Source: Oscillospiraceae bacterium (GTDB lineage Bacteria > Bacillota_A > Clostridia > Oscillospirales > Oscillospiraceae). From it: a DNA stretch of 64,000 nucleotides. Made by a program: the position numbers and the translations under genes. Positions 55,013 through 62,810 of this stretch are shown piece after piece. Under the pieces are notes generated by a model. It was not told the origin of the DNA. It saw nothing but the letters and a program-made list of their open reading frames with translations, and searched no databases. The stretch lies in the NCBI GenBank assembly GCA_017456105.1, contig JAFTKA010000003.1:1-64000 (forward strand). The letters are read 5' to 3'. How positions within the stretch are numbered: position 1 is the first letter of the stretch; each line of letters begins with the position of its first letter.

Positions 55013-57511
55013 ATGGCAAAGCACAACAGAAATTATAAGCCGGAGGACATTCTGTTCCCGGATCAGTGCATTACCGAGTCCAATCTTGTGGACGAAATGG
55101 AAAAATCCTATATTGAATATGCCATGTCCGTCATTGTGGGCCGTGCCCTTCCGGACGTAAGAGACGGCTTGAAGCCGGTCCACCGCCGTATTCTTTATAC
55201 CATGTACGAAAGCGGTCTGACTTCGGACAAGCCCTTTAAGAAGTCGGCTACCTGTGTCGGTGATGTGCTGGGTAAGTACCACCCCCACGGCGACAGCTCT
55301 GTATACGACGCAATGGTCCGTCTGGCTCAGGATTTCTCCATGCGGTATATGCTGGTGGACGGCCACGGTAACTTCGGTTCTGTGGACGGCGACCCTGCCG
55401 CCGCCTACCGTTATACGGAAGCAAGACTGAGTAAGCTTTCCAACCAGATGCTTCGGGATATTGACAAGGAAACCGTCAACTGGGATCCCAACTTCGACGA
55501 GAGCCGGAAAGAACCCAGAGTCCTTCCCAGCCGTTTCCCCAACCTGCTGGTCAACGGCTCTTCCGGTATTGCGGTGGGTATGGCTACCAATATTCCCCCC
55601 CACAACCTGACCGAGGTCATTAATGCCTGCATTTGTGTGTTGGACGACCCGGAGGCGACTCTGCCGGATATGATGGAGCATATCTCCGGTCCTGATTTCC
55701 CCACCGGCGGTATCATTATGGGTCGCAGCGGTATCCGTGCCGCCTACGCCACCGGCCGCGGCAAGGTGGTTGTCCGGGCAAGGACTGAATTTGAGGAATT
55801 TGGCAATGACCGGGTGCGGATCATCGTTTCTGAGCTTCCCTATCAGGTGAATAAGCGTCAGCTGATCAAGAAAATTGCCGAGCAGGTAAAGGACAAGCGG
55901 TTGGAGGGCATCTCCGATCTGCGGGACGAGACCGACCGGAACGGTATGCGGATCGTTATTGAACTGAAAAAGGACGCCAATCCCCAGGTGGTGCTGAACA
56001 CCCTGTTTAAGCAGACGGAGCTGCAGTCCTCCTTCGGCATTATTCTGTTGGCACTGGTGGACGATCAGAAGCAGCCCAGAATCTTGAGCCTGCGGCAGAT
56101 CATCGACGAGTACTTGACCTTCCAGACGGAGGTTCTGACCCGTCGGACTGAGTATGATCTTAAAAAAGCCAGAGAGCGTGCTCATTTGCTGGAAGGTCTG
56201 CTGATCGCTCAGGATAATATCGACGAGGTTATCCGGATCATTCGCTCCGCTTATGACGACGCCAAGGAAAAGCTCATGGAGCGGTTTGGCCTTTCCGATG
56301 TACAGGCTCAGGCCATTTTGGATATGCGTCTGAAGGCTTTGCAGGGTCTGGATCGGGAAAAGCTGCAAAATGAGTTCGACGAGCTGCAGGAGCGGATCGC
56401 CTACTACATTTCTCTGTTGGAGAACCCCGAAAAGCTGAAAGCCGTGCTCCGGGAAGAACTGATTGAGATCCGGGATAAGTTCGGCGACGAGAGAAAGACC
56501 GAGATCCAGGAGATCGAGGACGAGATCGACATCGAAGACCTGATCGAAGAGGAGACCTGTGCCTTTACAATCTCCAACCAGGGCTACATTAAGAGAATGC
56601 CTGTGGACACCTACCGGACCCAGGCAAGAGGTGGCCGCGGTGTCAATGCCCAGAATCTGAAGGAAGAGGACTATGTGAAGAGTCTGAACATCGCCTCTAC
56701 CCACGATCATATTCTGCTGTTTACCAATATGGGTCGTGTCCACCACCGGAAGGGCTATCAGATCCCCGAGGCCGGACGGACTGCCCGTGGTACGGCTATG
56801 GTCAATGTCCTGCCCCTGGAGCCCGGCGAGCAGGTAACCGCAATGGTGGTTACCCGCGAATTTGACGAAAATGAGTTCCTGGTGATGGCAACCCGGAAGG
56901 GTACGGTCAAGAGACTGCCCTTTATCGCTCTGAATACCCGCAGAAGGACCGGTATCCGGGCAATCACCCTGGACGAGGGCGACCAGCTGATCAACGTGAT
57001 CCGCACAAATGGCGACGATAAGATCCTGCTGGCTACCCGGGAAGGCATGGCCATCTGCTTCCATGAGACCGATGTGCGGTGCATGGGCAGAGATGCCGCC
57101 GGCGTCCGCGGAATTATGTTAACCGGAGAGGACTACGTGATCGGTGCTCAGAAGGCAGAAGAGGGTACGACCCTGCTGACCGTTACCGAGAACGGCTTCG
57201 GCAAGCGGACAGAGCTTGTAGAGTACCTGCGTACCGGCCCTGAGGGCGAAAAGGTTGCCCAGAGCCGTGGCGGTAAGGGCCTGAAGAACTACAATATCAC
57301 CCCGAAGACCGGGTTTGTTGCCGGCTGCTGCGTGGTTTCCGAGAATGACGACGTGATGCTCATCGAAAACGGCGGTGTTATTATTCGCGTGCCGGCGAAT
57401 AGCATCAATGTCTACAAGCGAGATGTGCAGGGTGTTATCATCATGCGGATCGAGGAGGGCAACCAGCTGGTATCCGTGGAGCGTGTGGCTTCCGTGGAGG
57501 AAGAGGCGTGA
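55013..57511 (+). CDS. gyrA: DNA gyrase subunit A
   Basis: The DNA-cutting subunit, 832 aa. The quinolone-resistance region reads [19 protein letters not shown]: the Ser-equivalent position is Ser and the acidic position four on is Asp rather than Glu. The catalytic tyrosine is in [11 protein letters not shown]. The C-terminal beta-pinwheel has the GyrA box as QARGGRG (consensus Q[R/K]RGG[R/K]G, one difference). GGAGGTG lies before the ATG. It overlaps rnhA by 4 nt. Confidence 0.98.
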   Translation: MAKHNRNYKPEDILFPDQCITESNLVDEMEKSYIEYAMSVIVGRALPDVRDGLKPVHRRILYTMYESGLTSDKPFKKSATCVGDVLGKYHPHGDSSVYDAMVRLAQDFSMRYMLVDGHGNFGSVDGDPAAAYRYTEARLSKLSNQMLRDIDKETVNWDPNFDESRKEPRVLPSRFPNLLVNGSSGIAVGMATNIPPHNLTEVINACICVLDDPEATLPDMMEHISGPDFPTGGIIMGRSGIRAAYATGRGKVVVRARTEFEEFGNDRVRIIVSELPYQVNKRQLIKKIAEQVKDKRLEGISDLRDETDRNGMRIVIELKKDANPQVVLNTLFKQTELQSSFGIILLALVDDQKQPRILSLRQIIDEYLTFQTEVLTRRTEYDLKKARERAHLLEGLLIAQDNIDEVIRIIRSAYDDAKEKLMERFGLSDVQAQAILDMRLKALQGLDREKLQNEFDELQERIAYYISLLENPEKLKAVLREELIEIRDKFGDERKTEIQEIEDEIDIEDLIEEETCAFTISNQGYIKRMPVDTYRTQARGGRGVNAQNLKEEDYVKSLNIASTHDHILLFTNMGRVHHRKGYQIPEAGRTARGTAMVNVLPLEPGEQVTAMVVTREFDENEFLVMATRKGTVKRLPFIALNTRRRTGIRAITLDEGDQLINVIRTNGDDKILLATREGMAICFHETDVRCMGRDAAGVRGIMLTGEDYVIGAQKAEEGTTLLTVTENGFGKRTELVEYLRTGPEGEKVAQSRGGKGLKNYNITPKTGFVAGCCVVSENDDVMLIENGGVIIRVPANSINVYKRDVQGVIIMRIEEGNQLVSVERVASVEEEA

Positions 57512-57948
57512 AGACCGTAACGCTGTACACCGACGGGGCTTGCTCCGGCAACCCCGGGCCCGGTGGCTGGGGTGCGATATTGGAGTATAACGGCACGGAA
57601 AAAGAGCTTTCCGGCGGTGAAAGTCAGACCACCAATAACCGCATGGAATTAACGGCGGTGATCCGGGGACTGGAGGCCCTGAAAGAGCCCTGCTTCGTGG
57701 AGCTTTATTCCGATTCCAAATACGTCATCGACGGACTGCAAAAGGGCTGGGCGGAGAGTTGGCGGAAAAACGGCTGGAAAAAGGCCGATAAAAAGCCGGC
57801 CCTGAACCCGGACCTGTGGGAGATCCTCTTAGATTTGACCCATATCCATCATTTATCCTATCATTGGGTGAAAGGCCACGCCGAAAACCCCAAAAACAAC
57901 CGCTGCGACCAATTGGCAGTGGAACAGTCTAAAATGCATAATGCATAA
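57508..57948 (+). CDS. rnhA: Ribonuclease HI
   Basis: Degrades the RNA strand of RNA-DNA hybrids such as primers and R-loops. At 146 aa it carries the four carboxylates: [16 protein letters not shown] (Asp), [11 protein letters not shown] (Glu), [12 protein letters not shown] (Asp) and NNRCDQLA (Asp), plus [10 protein letters not shown]. The ATG sits in the gyrA stop region (ATGA-type overlap), so it is translated with gyrase. The last residues (SKMHNA) come from a short ATGCATA microsatellite and are unlikely to be conserved. Confidence 0.96.
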   Translation: MKTVTLYTDGACSGNPGPGGWGAILEYNGTEKELSGGESQTTNNRMELTAVIRGLEALKEPCFVELYSDSKYVIDGLQKGWAESWRKNGWKKADKKPALNPDLWEILLDLTHIHHLSYHWVKGHAENPKNNRCDQLAVEQSKMHNA

Positions 57949-57977
57949 TGCAGAATGCATTTACGGGAGTGAGTGCA

Positions 57978-58220
57978 ATGTATTTGTCCATCGGAAATGA
58001 TATGGCTGTGCGGGATTCGTCCGTGGTCGGGATCTTCGACATGGACAATACCACCTATTCCAAAAAAACAGTGGCGTTTCTCAATCAGGCGGAAAAAGAC
58101 GGTTTGGTCATACCCTGTGATGACCTGCCAAAAGCCTTTGTGCTGACGGCAGAATATGGGCTGAACCGTGTGCATTTAACTTCCTTAAATTCCTACACAT
58201 TGGAAAAAAGATTAAAATAG
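57978..58220 (+). CDS. remB: RemB-like DUF370 regulator (YaaB)
   Basis: An 80-residue DNA-binding regulator related to RemA/RemB, which in B. subtilis control extracellular matrix genes. MYLSIGNDMAVRDSSVVGIFDMDNTT and FVLTAEYGLNRVHLTSLNSYTLEKR match the DUF370 family. The start at 57978 has GGGAGTGAG upstream. In B. subtilis remB lies between recF and gyrB; here it is behind gyrA-rnhA, so the cluster is rearranged but intact. A strong terminator follows. Confidence 0.9.
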   Translation: MYLSIGNDMAVRDSSVVGIFDMDNTTYSKKTVAFLNQAEKDGLVIPCDDLPKAFVLTAEYGLNRVHLTSLNSYTLEKRLK

Positions 58221-58250
58221 AAAAAAGGTGGGCGATGCCCACCTTTTTTC
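58221..58250. terminator. Bidirectional terminator after remB
   Basis: AAAAAAGGTGGGC and GCCCACCTTTTTT form a 13 bp stem with a GAT loop. A- and T-runs on either side let it also serve the convergent lipoprotein gene. Confidence 0.92.
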
Positions 58251-58255
58251 TATTG

Positions 58256-58305
58256 TAGGGAACGGATTGCCACGCCAGTGTTGGTACTGGCTCGCAATGA
58301 CGTGC
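58256..58305. repeat. Hybrid of repeat B half and repeat F end
   Basis: Begins GTAGGGAACGGAT, the first half-stem of repeat B, then continues GCCACGCCAGTG and ends GGCTCGCAATGACGTGC, the outer end of repeat F. It looks like a recombinant or a decayed nested insertion. Confidence 0.55.
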
Positions 58306-58308
58306 TTT

Positions 58309-59049
58309 TTAATTTACCTGAATGGAGTAAATAATGCACTGACCGTCCTCATAGGAGATCTGTGCGGTACCGCTGCCCACGTGCATCAGATCGTCTCTTG
58401 CGGAAATGGCGTCATGGGCGAAGGAGTAATAGCCTTCGATCTCTATGGTGAACAGGTCATAGGGGGAATAGACATCAAAGTCTACCAGGTACAGACCGGA
58501 GTCAGCCAGGTACTGAATGCTGCTGACCGAGGCAAACTCCGTTGCCATATCACCGTCGGCACAGGGCCAGTAATAGGCATCATCTTTATAAAATGTAGGC
58601 TCGGAAATGGCCAGGGGCTGCTCTACCTCAAGATCAAAATATTCCCGGAGGGTTGCTGCTACGTCGTCTGCGGTCAGATAATAGTACTGGCCGTCGTCGG
58701 ACAAAAGGATCTTGTGGTAATTATGATAGTAGGTGTTGCTCTGGACAAAACGGAACAGGTCTGTTTCGCTGGGGGCGGTTCGGTCAAAGGACTTCAGGCC
58801 CGTATCCACAAAATGGGACAGCACGGTATTGATCTCCCAGCGGTCTGCGGTGGTCATTTCGTCAAAGGTAAGAACGGGGGTTTCCTCGATGCTGGGGTCG
58901 ACATTTGGTGCATTGCCGGCCACCACGCCGGGACCCATGTTCGGGGAAAGAAGGGCCTCATTATTCCGGACCTCTTGCATCAGGAGCTGGCAGGCGGACA
59001 TGGAGATGGCAAAGGAAAATACCAGGATAAAAACCAAAAGCTTTTTCAT
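58309..59049 (-). CDS. Lipoprotein of unknown function
   Basis: A 246-residue secreted lipoprotein with signal peptide MKKLLVFILVFSFAISMSAC, lipobox ending at Cys20. I do not recognise the mature domain. It is acidic and rich in Tyr/Asp, with a low-complexity linker (residues about 30-60) followed by a globular part containing TDLFRFVQSNTYYHNYHKI, YYYLTADDVAATLREYFDLEV and a C-terminal beta-rich end. GGAGG lies 7 nt before the ATG. It is convergent with remB and downstream of, but apparently not part of, the decarboxylase cluster, since a terminator lies between. Confidence 0.6.
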   Translation of the reverse strand: MKKLLVFILVFSFAISMSACQLLMQEVRNNEALLSPNMGPGVVAGNAPNVDPSIEETPVLTFDEMTTADRWEINTVLSHFVDTGLKSFDRTAPSETDLFRFVQSNTYYHNYHKILLSDDGQYYYLTADDVAATLREYFDLEVEQPLAISEPTFYKDDAYYWPCADGDMATEFASVSSIQYLADSGLYLVDFDVYSPYDLFTIEIEGYYSFAHDAISARDDLMHVGSGTAQISYEDGQCIIYSIQVN

Positions 59050-59117
59050 AATAAAATCCTCCTTTTATTTTGCTACTTCTACTATGCCATATTATGAAGA
59101 AAAATGCAAGCATATAA

Positions 59118-59145
59118 AAAAGGACCTGATGAAACAGGTCCTTTT
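59118..59145 (-). terminator. Terminator of the decarboxylase operon
   Basis: On the minus strand AAAAGGACCTG and CAGGTCCTTTT form an 11 bp stem with a 6 nt loop, followed by TT and ATATGC. It lies about 85 nt beyond the last oadB stop, past repeat D. Confidence 0.85.
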
Positions 59146-59150
59146 ATTAT

Positions 59151-59224
59151 GCAGGATCGACACCGAGCAAGAAAAGCAACGATTAGTTATGCACCTTGCA
59201 CGTATTGTCCGCGGCTACTAGCCG
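59151..59224. repeat. Interspersed repeat D, copy 2
   Basis: A 74 bp relative of 21520-59 region copy 1, sharing ACCGAGCAA, TTGCACGTA and the GCGGC-TA-GCCGC hairpin end. It is diverged by about a third of positions. It lies between the final oadB stop and its terminator. Confidence 0.65.
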
Positions 59225-59229
59225 CCCGC

Positions 59230-60441
59230 TTAGCCGCCAAACACCGAGAGCAGGAAGCCTGCGGCGATGGCAGAGCCGATGACACCGGCCACATTGGGTC
59301 CCATGGCGTGCATCAGCAGGAAATTGGAGGGGTTGGCCTTCTGACCTTCTACGTTGGATACCCGGGCTGCCATGGGAACGGCAGAAACACCGGCAGAGCC
59401 GATAAGGGGATTGACCTTGCCCCGGGTAAGCCAGCACATAACCTGGCCGGCCAGCAGACCACCGCAGGTGGACAGAATGAAGGCACACACACCCAGCACC
59501 ACGATCTTCAGGGTCTCTGCGGTCAGGAAATTGGAGCCAACCATGGTAGCACCCACTGCAGTACTTAGCAGAATGGTAACGATGTTCATCAGAGCATTCT
59601 GAACGGTGTCGGAAAGCCGGTCGGTAACGCCGGTCTCCTTAAACAGGTTGCCCAGCATCAGACAACCGATCAGAGGAGCGGTGTCCGGCAGCAGCAGGGC
59701 TACGAAAATGGTAACCACGATGGGGAAAATGATCTTCTCGGTCTTGGAGACCTTCCGGGTCTGCACCATCTTGATGGCTCTCTGCTTGGGAGTGGTCAGC
59801 AGCCGCATAAAGGGCGGCTGGATCATGGGGATCAGAGCCATGTAGGAGTAGGCAGCCACCGCAATACCGCCCAGCAAATGGGGGGCAAGCTTGGTGGTCA
59901 GGAAGATGGCGGTAGGACCGTCAGCACCACCAATGATACCGATGGAGGCAGCCTCCTGGCCGCTGAAGCCCAGAGCGATTGCACCGAAGAAGGCGGCAAA
60001 CACGCCCAGCTGAGCCGCAGCACCCAACAGTAAGCTCTTGGGGTTACTAAGCAGAGGACCAAAGTCCGTCATAGCACCCACGCCCATAAAGATCAGGCAG
60101 GGGTAAAGACTGGTTTTCACACCGATGTAGAAGATGTCCATCAGACCGCCGTGCCGCATAATTTCACCGTAGCTGTGATATGCGGGGTTGCTGGGATCCA
60201 TAAAGGCGTCCCACAGTTCCTGATGGTACAGACCTGCCATGGGCAGGTTGGTCAGCAAGCAACCAAAAGCGATGCCGCAAAGCAACAGCGGCTCGAATTT
60301 TTTTACAATTGCCAGGTACAAAAGCACACAGGCGATGGCGATCATCACAAGATTCTGCCAGCCGCCGTCGGCAAAGCCGGAGGTCAGGTGGGCAAAACCG
60401 GAGGCATTCCACAGTTTCAGAAGTGTTTGACCGATATTCAC
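59230..60441 (-). CDS. Na+-translocating decarboxylase beta subunit (second copy)
   Basis: A 403-residue membrane protein of the OadB/GcdB/MmdB family, which decarboxylates carboxybiotin and exports Na+. About nine to eleven membrane segments. Conserved blocks are VGAMTDFGPLLSNPKSLLLGAAAQLGVF, the Na+-site region IGIIGGADGPTAIFLTTKL (key Asp), YSYMALIPMIQPP and PLIGSAGVSAVPMAARV. It is longer than the other copy at its N-terminus. It overlaps the upstream gamma subunit by 4 nt. Two beta subunits in one cluster imply two pumps sharing the alpha and biotin parts, or one specialised copy. Confidence 0.9.
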   Translation of the reverse strand: MNIGQTLLKLWNASGFAHLTSGFADGGWQNLVMIAIACVLLYLAIVKKFEPLLLCGIAFGCLLTNLPMAGLYHQELWDAFMDPSNPAYHSYGEIMRHGGLMDIFYIGVKTSLYPCLIFMGVGAMTDFGPLLSNPKSLLLGAAAQLGVFAAFFGAIALGFSGQEAASIGIIGGADGPTAIFLTTKLAPHLLGGIAVAAYSYMALIPMIQPPFMRLLTTPKQRAIKMVQTRKVSKTEKIIFPIVVTIFVALLLPDTAPLIGCLMLGNLFKETGVTDRLSDTVQNALMNIVTILLSTAVGATMVGSNFLTAETLKIVVLGVCAFILSTCGGLLAGQVMCWLTRGKVNPLIGSAGVSAVPMAARVSNVEGQKANPSNFLLMHAMGPNVAGVIGSAIAAGFLLSVFGG

Positions 60442-60767
60442 TGTTCTACCTCCTTAATGGAAATGAACCGCAGCTCGTTTAAGGGCTTTTGCAGTTTATC
60501 GGCCACAATGGCCATCAGCATAGCGGCAGTCTTGGGATCCACGTTGTACAGCTTCACGCCGCCGGCAGAGCCGGGAGCAGAAACGGGAACAGGAGTGGGG
60601 ATCGCCGCAGGGGTTTCTGCCTTTTTGGGTTCCTTGGCAGCGGAAGAGAAGCTCTTACCGATGACAATAACCACGATCATCAACAGGATCAGGCCAAAGA
60701 AAACGACCCCGTAGCCAAGCAACGCGGTGATGGCCGCATCGCCCATGGGCATAGATGTCAGCAGCAT
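60438..60767 (-). CDS. OadG-like gamma subunit (second copy)
   Basis: A 109-residue small membrane subunit of the decarboxylase. One membrane segment (about residues 18-37), a Pro/Ala-rich linker, and a C-terminal block [29 protein letters not shown] shared with the other gamma subunit in this cluster. It holds the complex together and may bind a metal for carboxyl transfer. GGAGGG lies 5 nt before the ATG. Overlaps the following beta subunit by 4 nt. Confidence 0.85.
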   Translation of the reverse strand: MLLTSMPMGDAAITALLGYGVVFFGLILLMIVVIVIGKSFSSAAKEPKKAETPAAIPTPVPVSAPGSAGGVKLYNVDPKTAAMLMAIVADKLQKPLNELRFISIKEVEQ

Positions 60768-60829
60768 AATATCCCTCCTTTGGGTAGTATTCGAAGGACA
60801 GACCGCGAGATCTGACCCCCGGAGAATGC

Positions 60830-60970
60830 TTATTTTTTATTGGAGAACAGCCAGTTGATCAGCATAGTGGTACCGATGATCAGACAGATCACCACAAAGA
60901 TCACCAGCATACCAACGCCCATATTGGGCAGGCGGCTCATAAAGCCCGCAGGGTTAAAGTAAAAATCCAT
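60830..60970 (-). CDS. 46-residue OadG-related small membrane subunit
   Basis: Starts ATG at 60970 with GGAGG 7 nt upstream and stops TAA at 60830. The protein begins MDFYFNPAGFMSRLPNMGVG, has one membrane segment (LVIFVVICLIIGTTMLINWL) and ends FSNKK. It fits the OadG-related small transporter subunits seen in Firmicutes decarboxylase clusters. It lies 3 nt after the first beta subunit, between the two gene sets, and is short enough to be missed by usual gene finders. Confidence 0.8.
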   Translation of the reverse strand: MDFYFNPAGFMSRLPNMGVGMLVIFVVICLIIGTTMLINWLFSNKK

Positions 60971-60973
60971 AAT

Positions 60974-62080
60974 TTAACCTCCAAACATGCTCAGGATAAT
61001 GCCGCCGGCGATCACAGAGGCGATCTGTCCGGAGACGTTAACACCGATGGAGTGCATCAGAAGGTGGTTCTGGGGATCTTCCGCAAGACCCATCTTATGT
61101 ACGATACGGCCGGACATGGGGAAGGCAGAAATACCGGCAGCACCGATCATGGGGTTGATCTTCTTCTTGGAGAAGACATTGATCAGCTTGGCGAACAGAA
61201 CACCGCCTGCGGTATCCACGATAAAGGCGATCAGACCCAGACCCATGATCAGCAGGGTGTCCAGCTTCAGGAACTTGTCGGCCACCATATTGAAGGCCAC
61301 GGAAATGCCCAGGAAGATGGTAATCAGGTTAGCAAGCACATTTTGTGCGGTGTCGGAAAGACTGTTCAGCACGCCGCACTCACGGATCAGGTTGCCGAAC
61401 ATCAAGAAACCGATCAGAGCCGTTGCGTCCGGCACAATGGCGGAGGCAACCACGGTAATGATGATGGGGAACATGATTCGGGTGGTCTTAGAAACAGACT
61501 TCTGCTCATAGGGCATACGGATCATACGCTCTTTCTTGGTGGTCAGAAGCTTAATGACCGGGGGCTGGATCACCGGCACCAGAGCCATATAGGAATAGGC
61601 CGCAACGGTGATAGCACCCACATAGTTGGAGCCAAGGGTATTGGCAACCGCGATGGAGGTAGGACCGTCAGCAGCACCGATAATGGCGATGGAGGCGGCG
61701 TCCTTTGCCTCGGGGAAGAAGATGCTGGCCATAGAAAGGGTAAAGAAGATACCAAACTGGGCAGCAGCACCGAAGAGCATCAGCTTGGGGTTCGTCAGCA
61801 GCGGGCCAAAGTCGATCATAGCACCGATGCCGATGAACAGAAGCAGGGGGAACAGCTCGTTGGCGATACCTGCGTTATACAGTTCCTGAATAGGGCCGAT
61901 CAGTGCGGTAGAGCCGGGAATGTTTACCAAAATGGTACCCAGACCCATGGGCAGCAGCAACGACGGCTCCATTTCCTTCTTGATGGCAAGATAGACAAGC
62001 AGACAGCCCAGCAGGATCATCACGATATCCTGCCACTGGAACTTCAGCAGATTCTCATACAGAATTGCAAAATTGTCCAT
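60974..62080 (-). CDS. Na+-translocating decarboxylase beta subunit (first copy)
   Basis: A 368-residue OadB/GcdB-type membrane pump. Conserved blocks are GIGAMIDFGPLLTNPKLMLFGAAAQFGIF, the Na+-site region IAIIGAADGPTSIAVANTL (key Asp) and YSYMALVPVIQPPVIKLLTTKKER. It ends INPMIGAAGISAFPMSGRIVHKMGL, much like the second copy. It follows the biotin carrier by 12 nt. The sequence alone cannot say whether the substrate is oxaloacetate, methylmalonyl-CoA or glutaconyl-CoA; the alpha subunit favours oxaloacetate/pyruvate. Confidence 0.92.
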   Translation of the reverse strand: MDNFAILYENLLKFQWQDIVMILLGCLLVYLAIKKEMEPSLLLPMGLGTILVNIPGSTALIGPIQELYNAGIANELFPLLLFIGIGAMIDFGPLLTNPKLMLFGAAAQFGIFFTLSMASIFFPEAKDAASIAIIGAADGPTSIAVANTLGSNYVGAITVAAYSYMALVPVIQPPVIKLLTTKKERMIRMPYEQKSVSKTTRIMFPIIITVVASAIVPDATALIGFLMFGNLIRECGVLNSLSDTAQNVLANLITIFLGISVAFNMVADKFLKLDTLLIMGLGLIAFIVDTAGGVLFAKLINVFSKKKINPMIGAAGISAFPMSGRIVHKMGLAEDPQNHLLMHSIGVNVSGQIASVIAGGIILSMFGG

Positions 62081-62092
62081 TTCGGCCTCCTA

Positions 62093-62491
62093 TCAGCCGA
62101 TGACAACCAGAACATCGCCGGTGTTGACAGAAGCACCCTTGCTGGTTACCACCAGGGTAACAGTACCGGCCTTGGGAGACATGATCTCGTTTTCCATCTT
62201 CATAGCTTCCAGAACCACCAGCACCTGGCCGGCCTTAACGGCCTGACCCTGGGAAACGTTCACCTTCAAAATAGTGCCGGGCATGGGAGCGTTGACAGGT
62301 TCACCGGCACCGGTAACTGCAGGAGCAGCAGCGGCAGGTGCTTCGGCGGGAGCGGCGGCCACGGGGGCAGCGGCAGCAGGTGCAGCAGGAGCGGCAGGGG
62401 CAACGGCCTCGTACTCGTCCAGCAGCATAGCCTTACCGGCCTCAACTTCAACCTCGTAAATCCGGTTGTTCAGCGTGATTTTATACTTCAT
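62093..62491 (-). CDS. Biotin carboxyl carrier subunit
   Basis: A 132-residue protein. A short N-terminal strand region ([19 protein letters not shown]) is followed by a ~40-residue Ala/Pro swinging linker and a biotinyl domain. The biotinylated lysine is K98 in VLEAMKMEN. It carries CO2 from the alpha subunit to the beta subunit. Starts 1 nt after the gamma subunit gene. Confidence 0.95.
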   Translation of the reverse strand: MKYKITLNNRIYEVEVEAGKAMLLDEYEAVAPAAPAAPAAAAPVAAAPAEAPAAAAPAVTGAGEPVNAPMPGTILKVNVSQGQAVKAGQVLVVLEAMKMENEIMSPKAGTVTLVVTSKGASVNTGDVLVVIG

Positions 62492-62492
62492 A

Positions 62493-62798
62493 TTATTTAA
62501 CCTCCTTAATAGAAACGAAACGCAGTTCGTTCAAGGGCTTTTGCAGCTTGTCAGCCACGATGGCCATCAGCATAGCGGCAGTCTTGGGGTCGGTATCGTA
62601 AAGCTTAATACCGCCGGCAGAGCCGGGTGCGGTTGCGGCGGGAACTTCAGGAACTTCCTCCACCACCACGGGAGCGGGCTTCCGGTTGGAAATGGCCTTG
62701 CGGATTACCGCAATGATCACAACCAGTGCCAGCAGACCAACCAGGCTCAGGGTCAGAATGTTGTCCAAAGGGGTGGGTGCAGCGGCTAAGAAAAACAT
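62493..62798 (-). CDS. OadG-like gamma subunit (first copy)
   Basis: A 101-residue small membrane subunit, one membrane segment (about residues 13-33), an acidic [10 protein letters not shown] linker and the C-terminal block [29 protein letters not shown], nearly the same as the second copy. It lies 12 nt after the alpha subunit gene and 1 nt before the biotin carrier gene. Confidence 0.88.
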   Translation of the reverse strand: MFFLAAAPTPLDNILTLSLVGLLALVVIIAVIRKAISNRKPAPVVVEEVPEVPAATAPGSAGGIKLYDTDPKTAAMLMAIVADKLQKPLNELRFVSIKEVK

Positions 62799-62810
62799 AC
62801 CGCAACCCCC

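Noticed and set aside
54983..57064. A 693-codon open frame on the minus strand opposite gyrA
   Set aside because: gyrA is certain on the plus strand; the opposite frame has no recognisable domain and no start signal.
61052..62500. A 482-codon plus-strand frame opposite the beta subunit and biotin carrier genes
   Set aside because: Low-complexity His/Gly/Gln composition, no initiation signal; shadow of the minus-strand genes.
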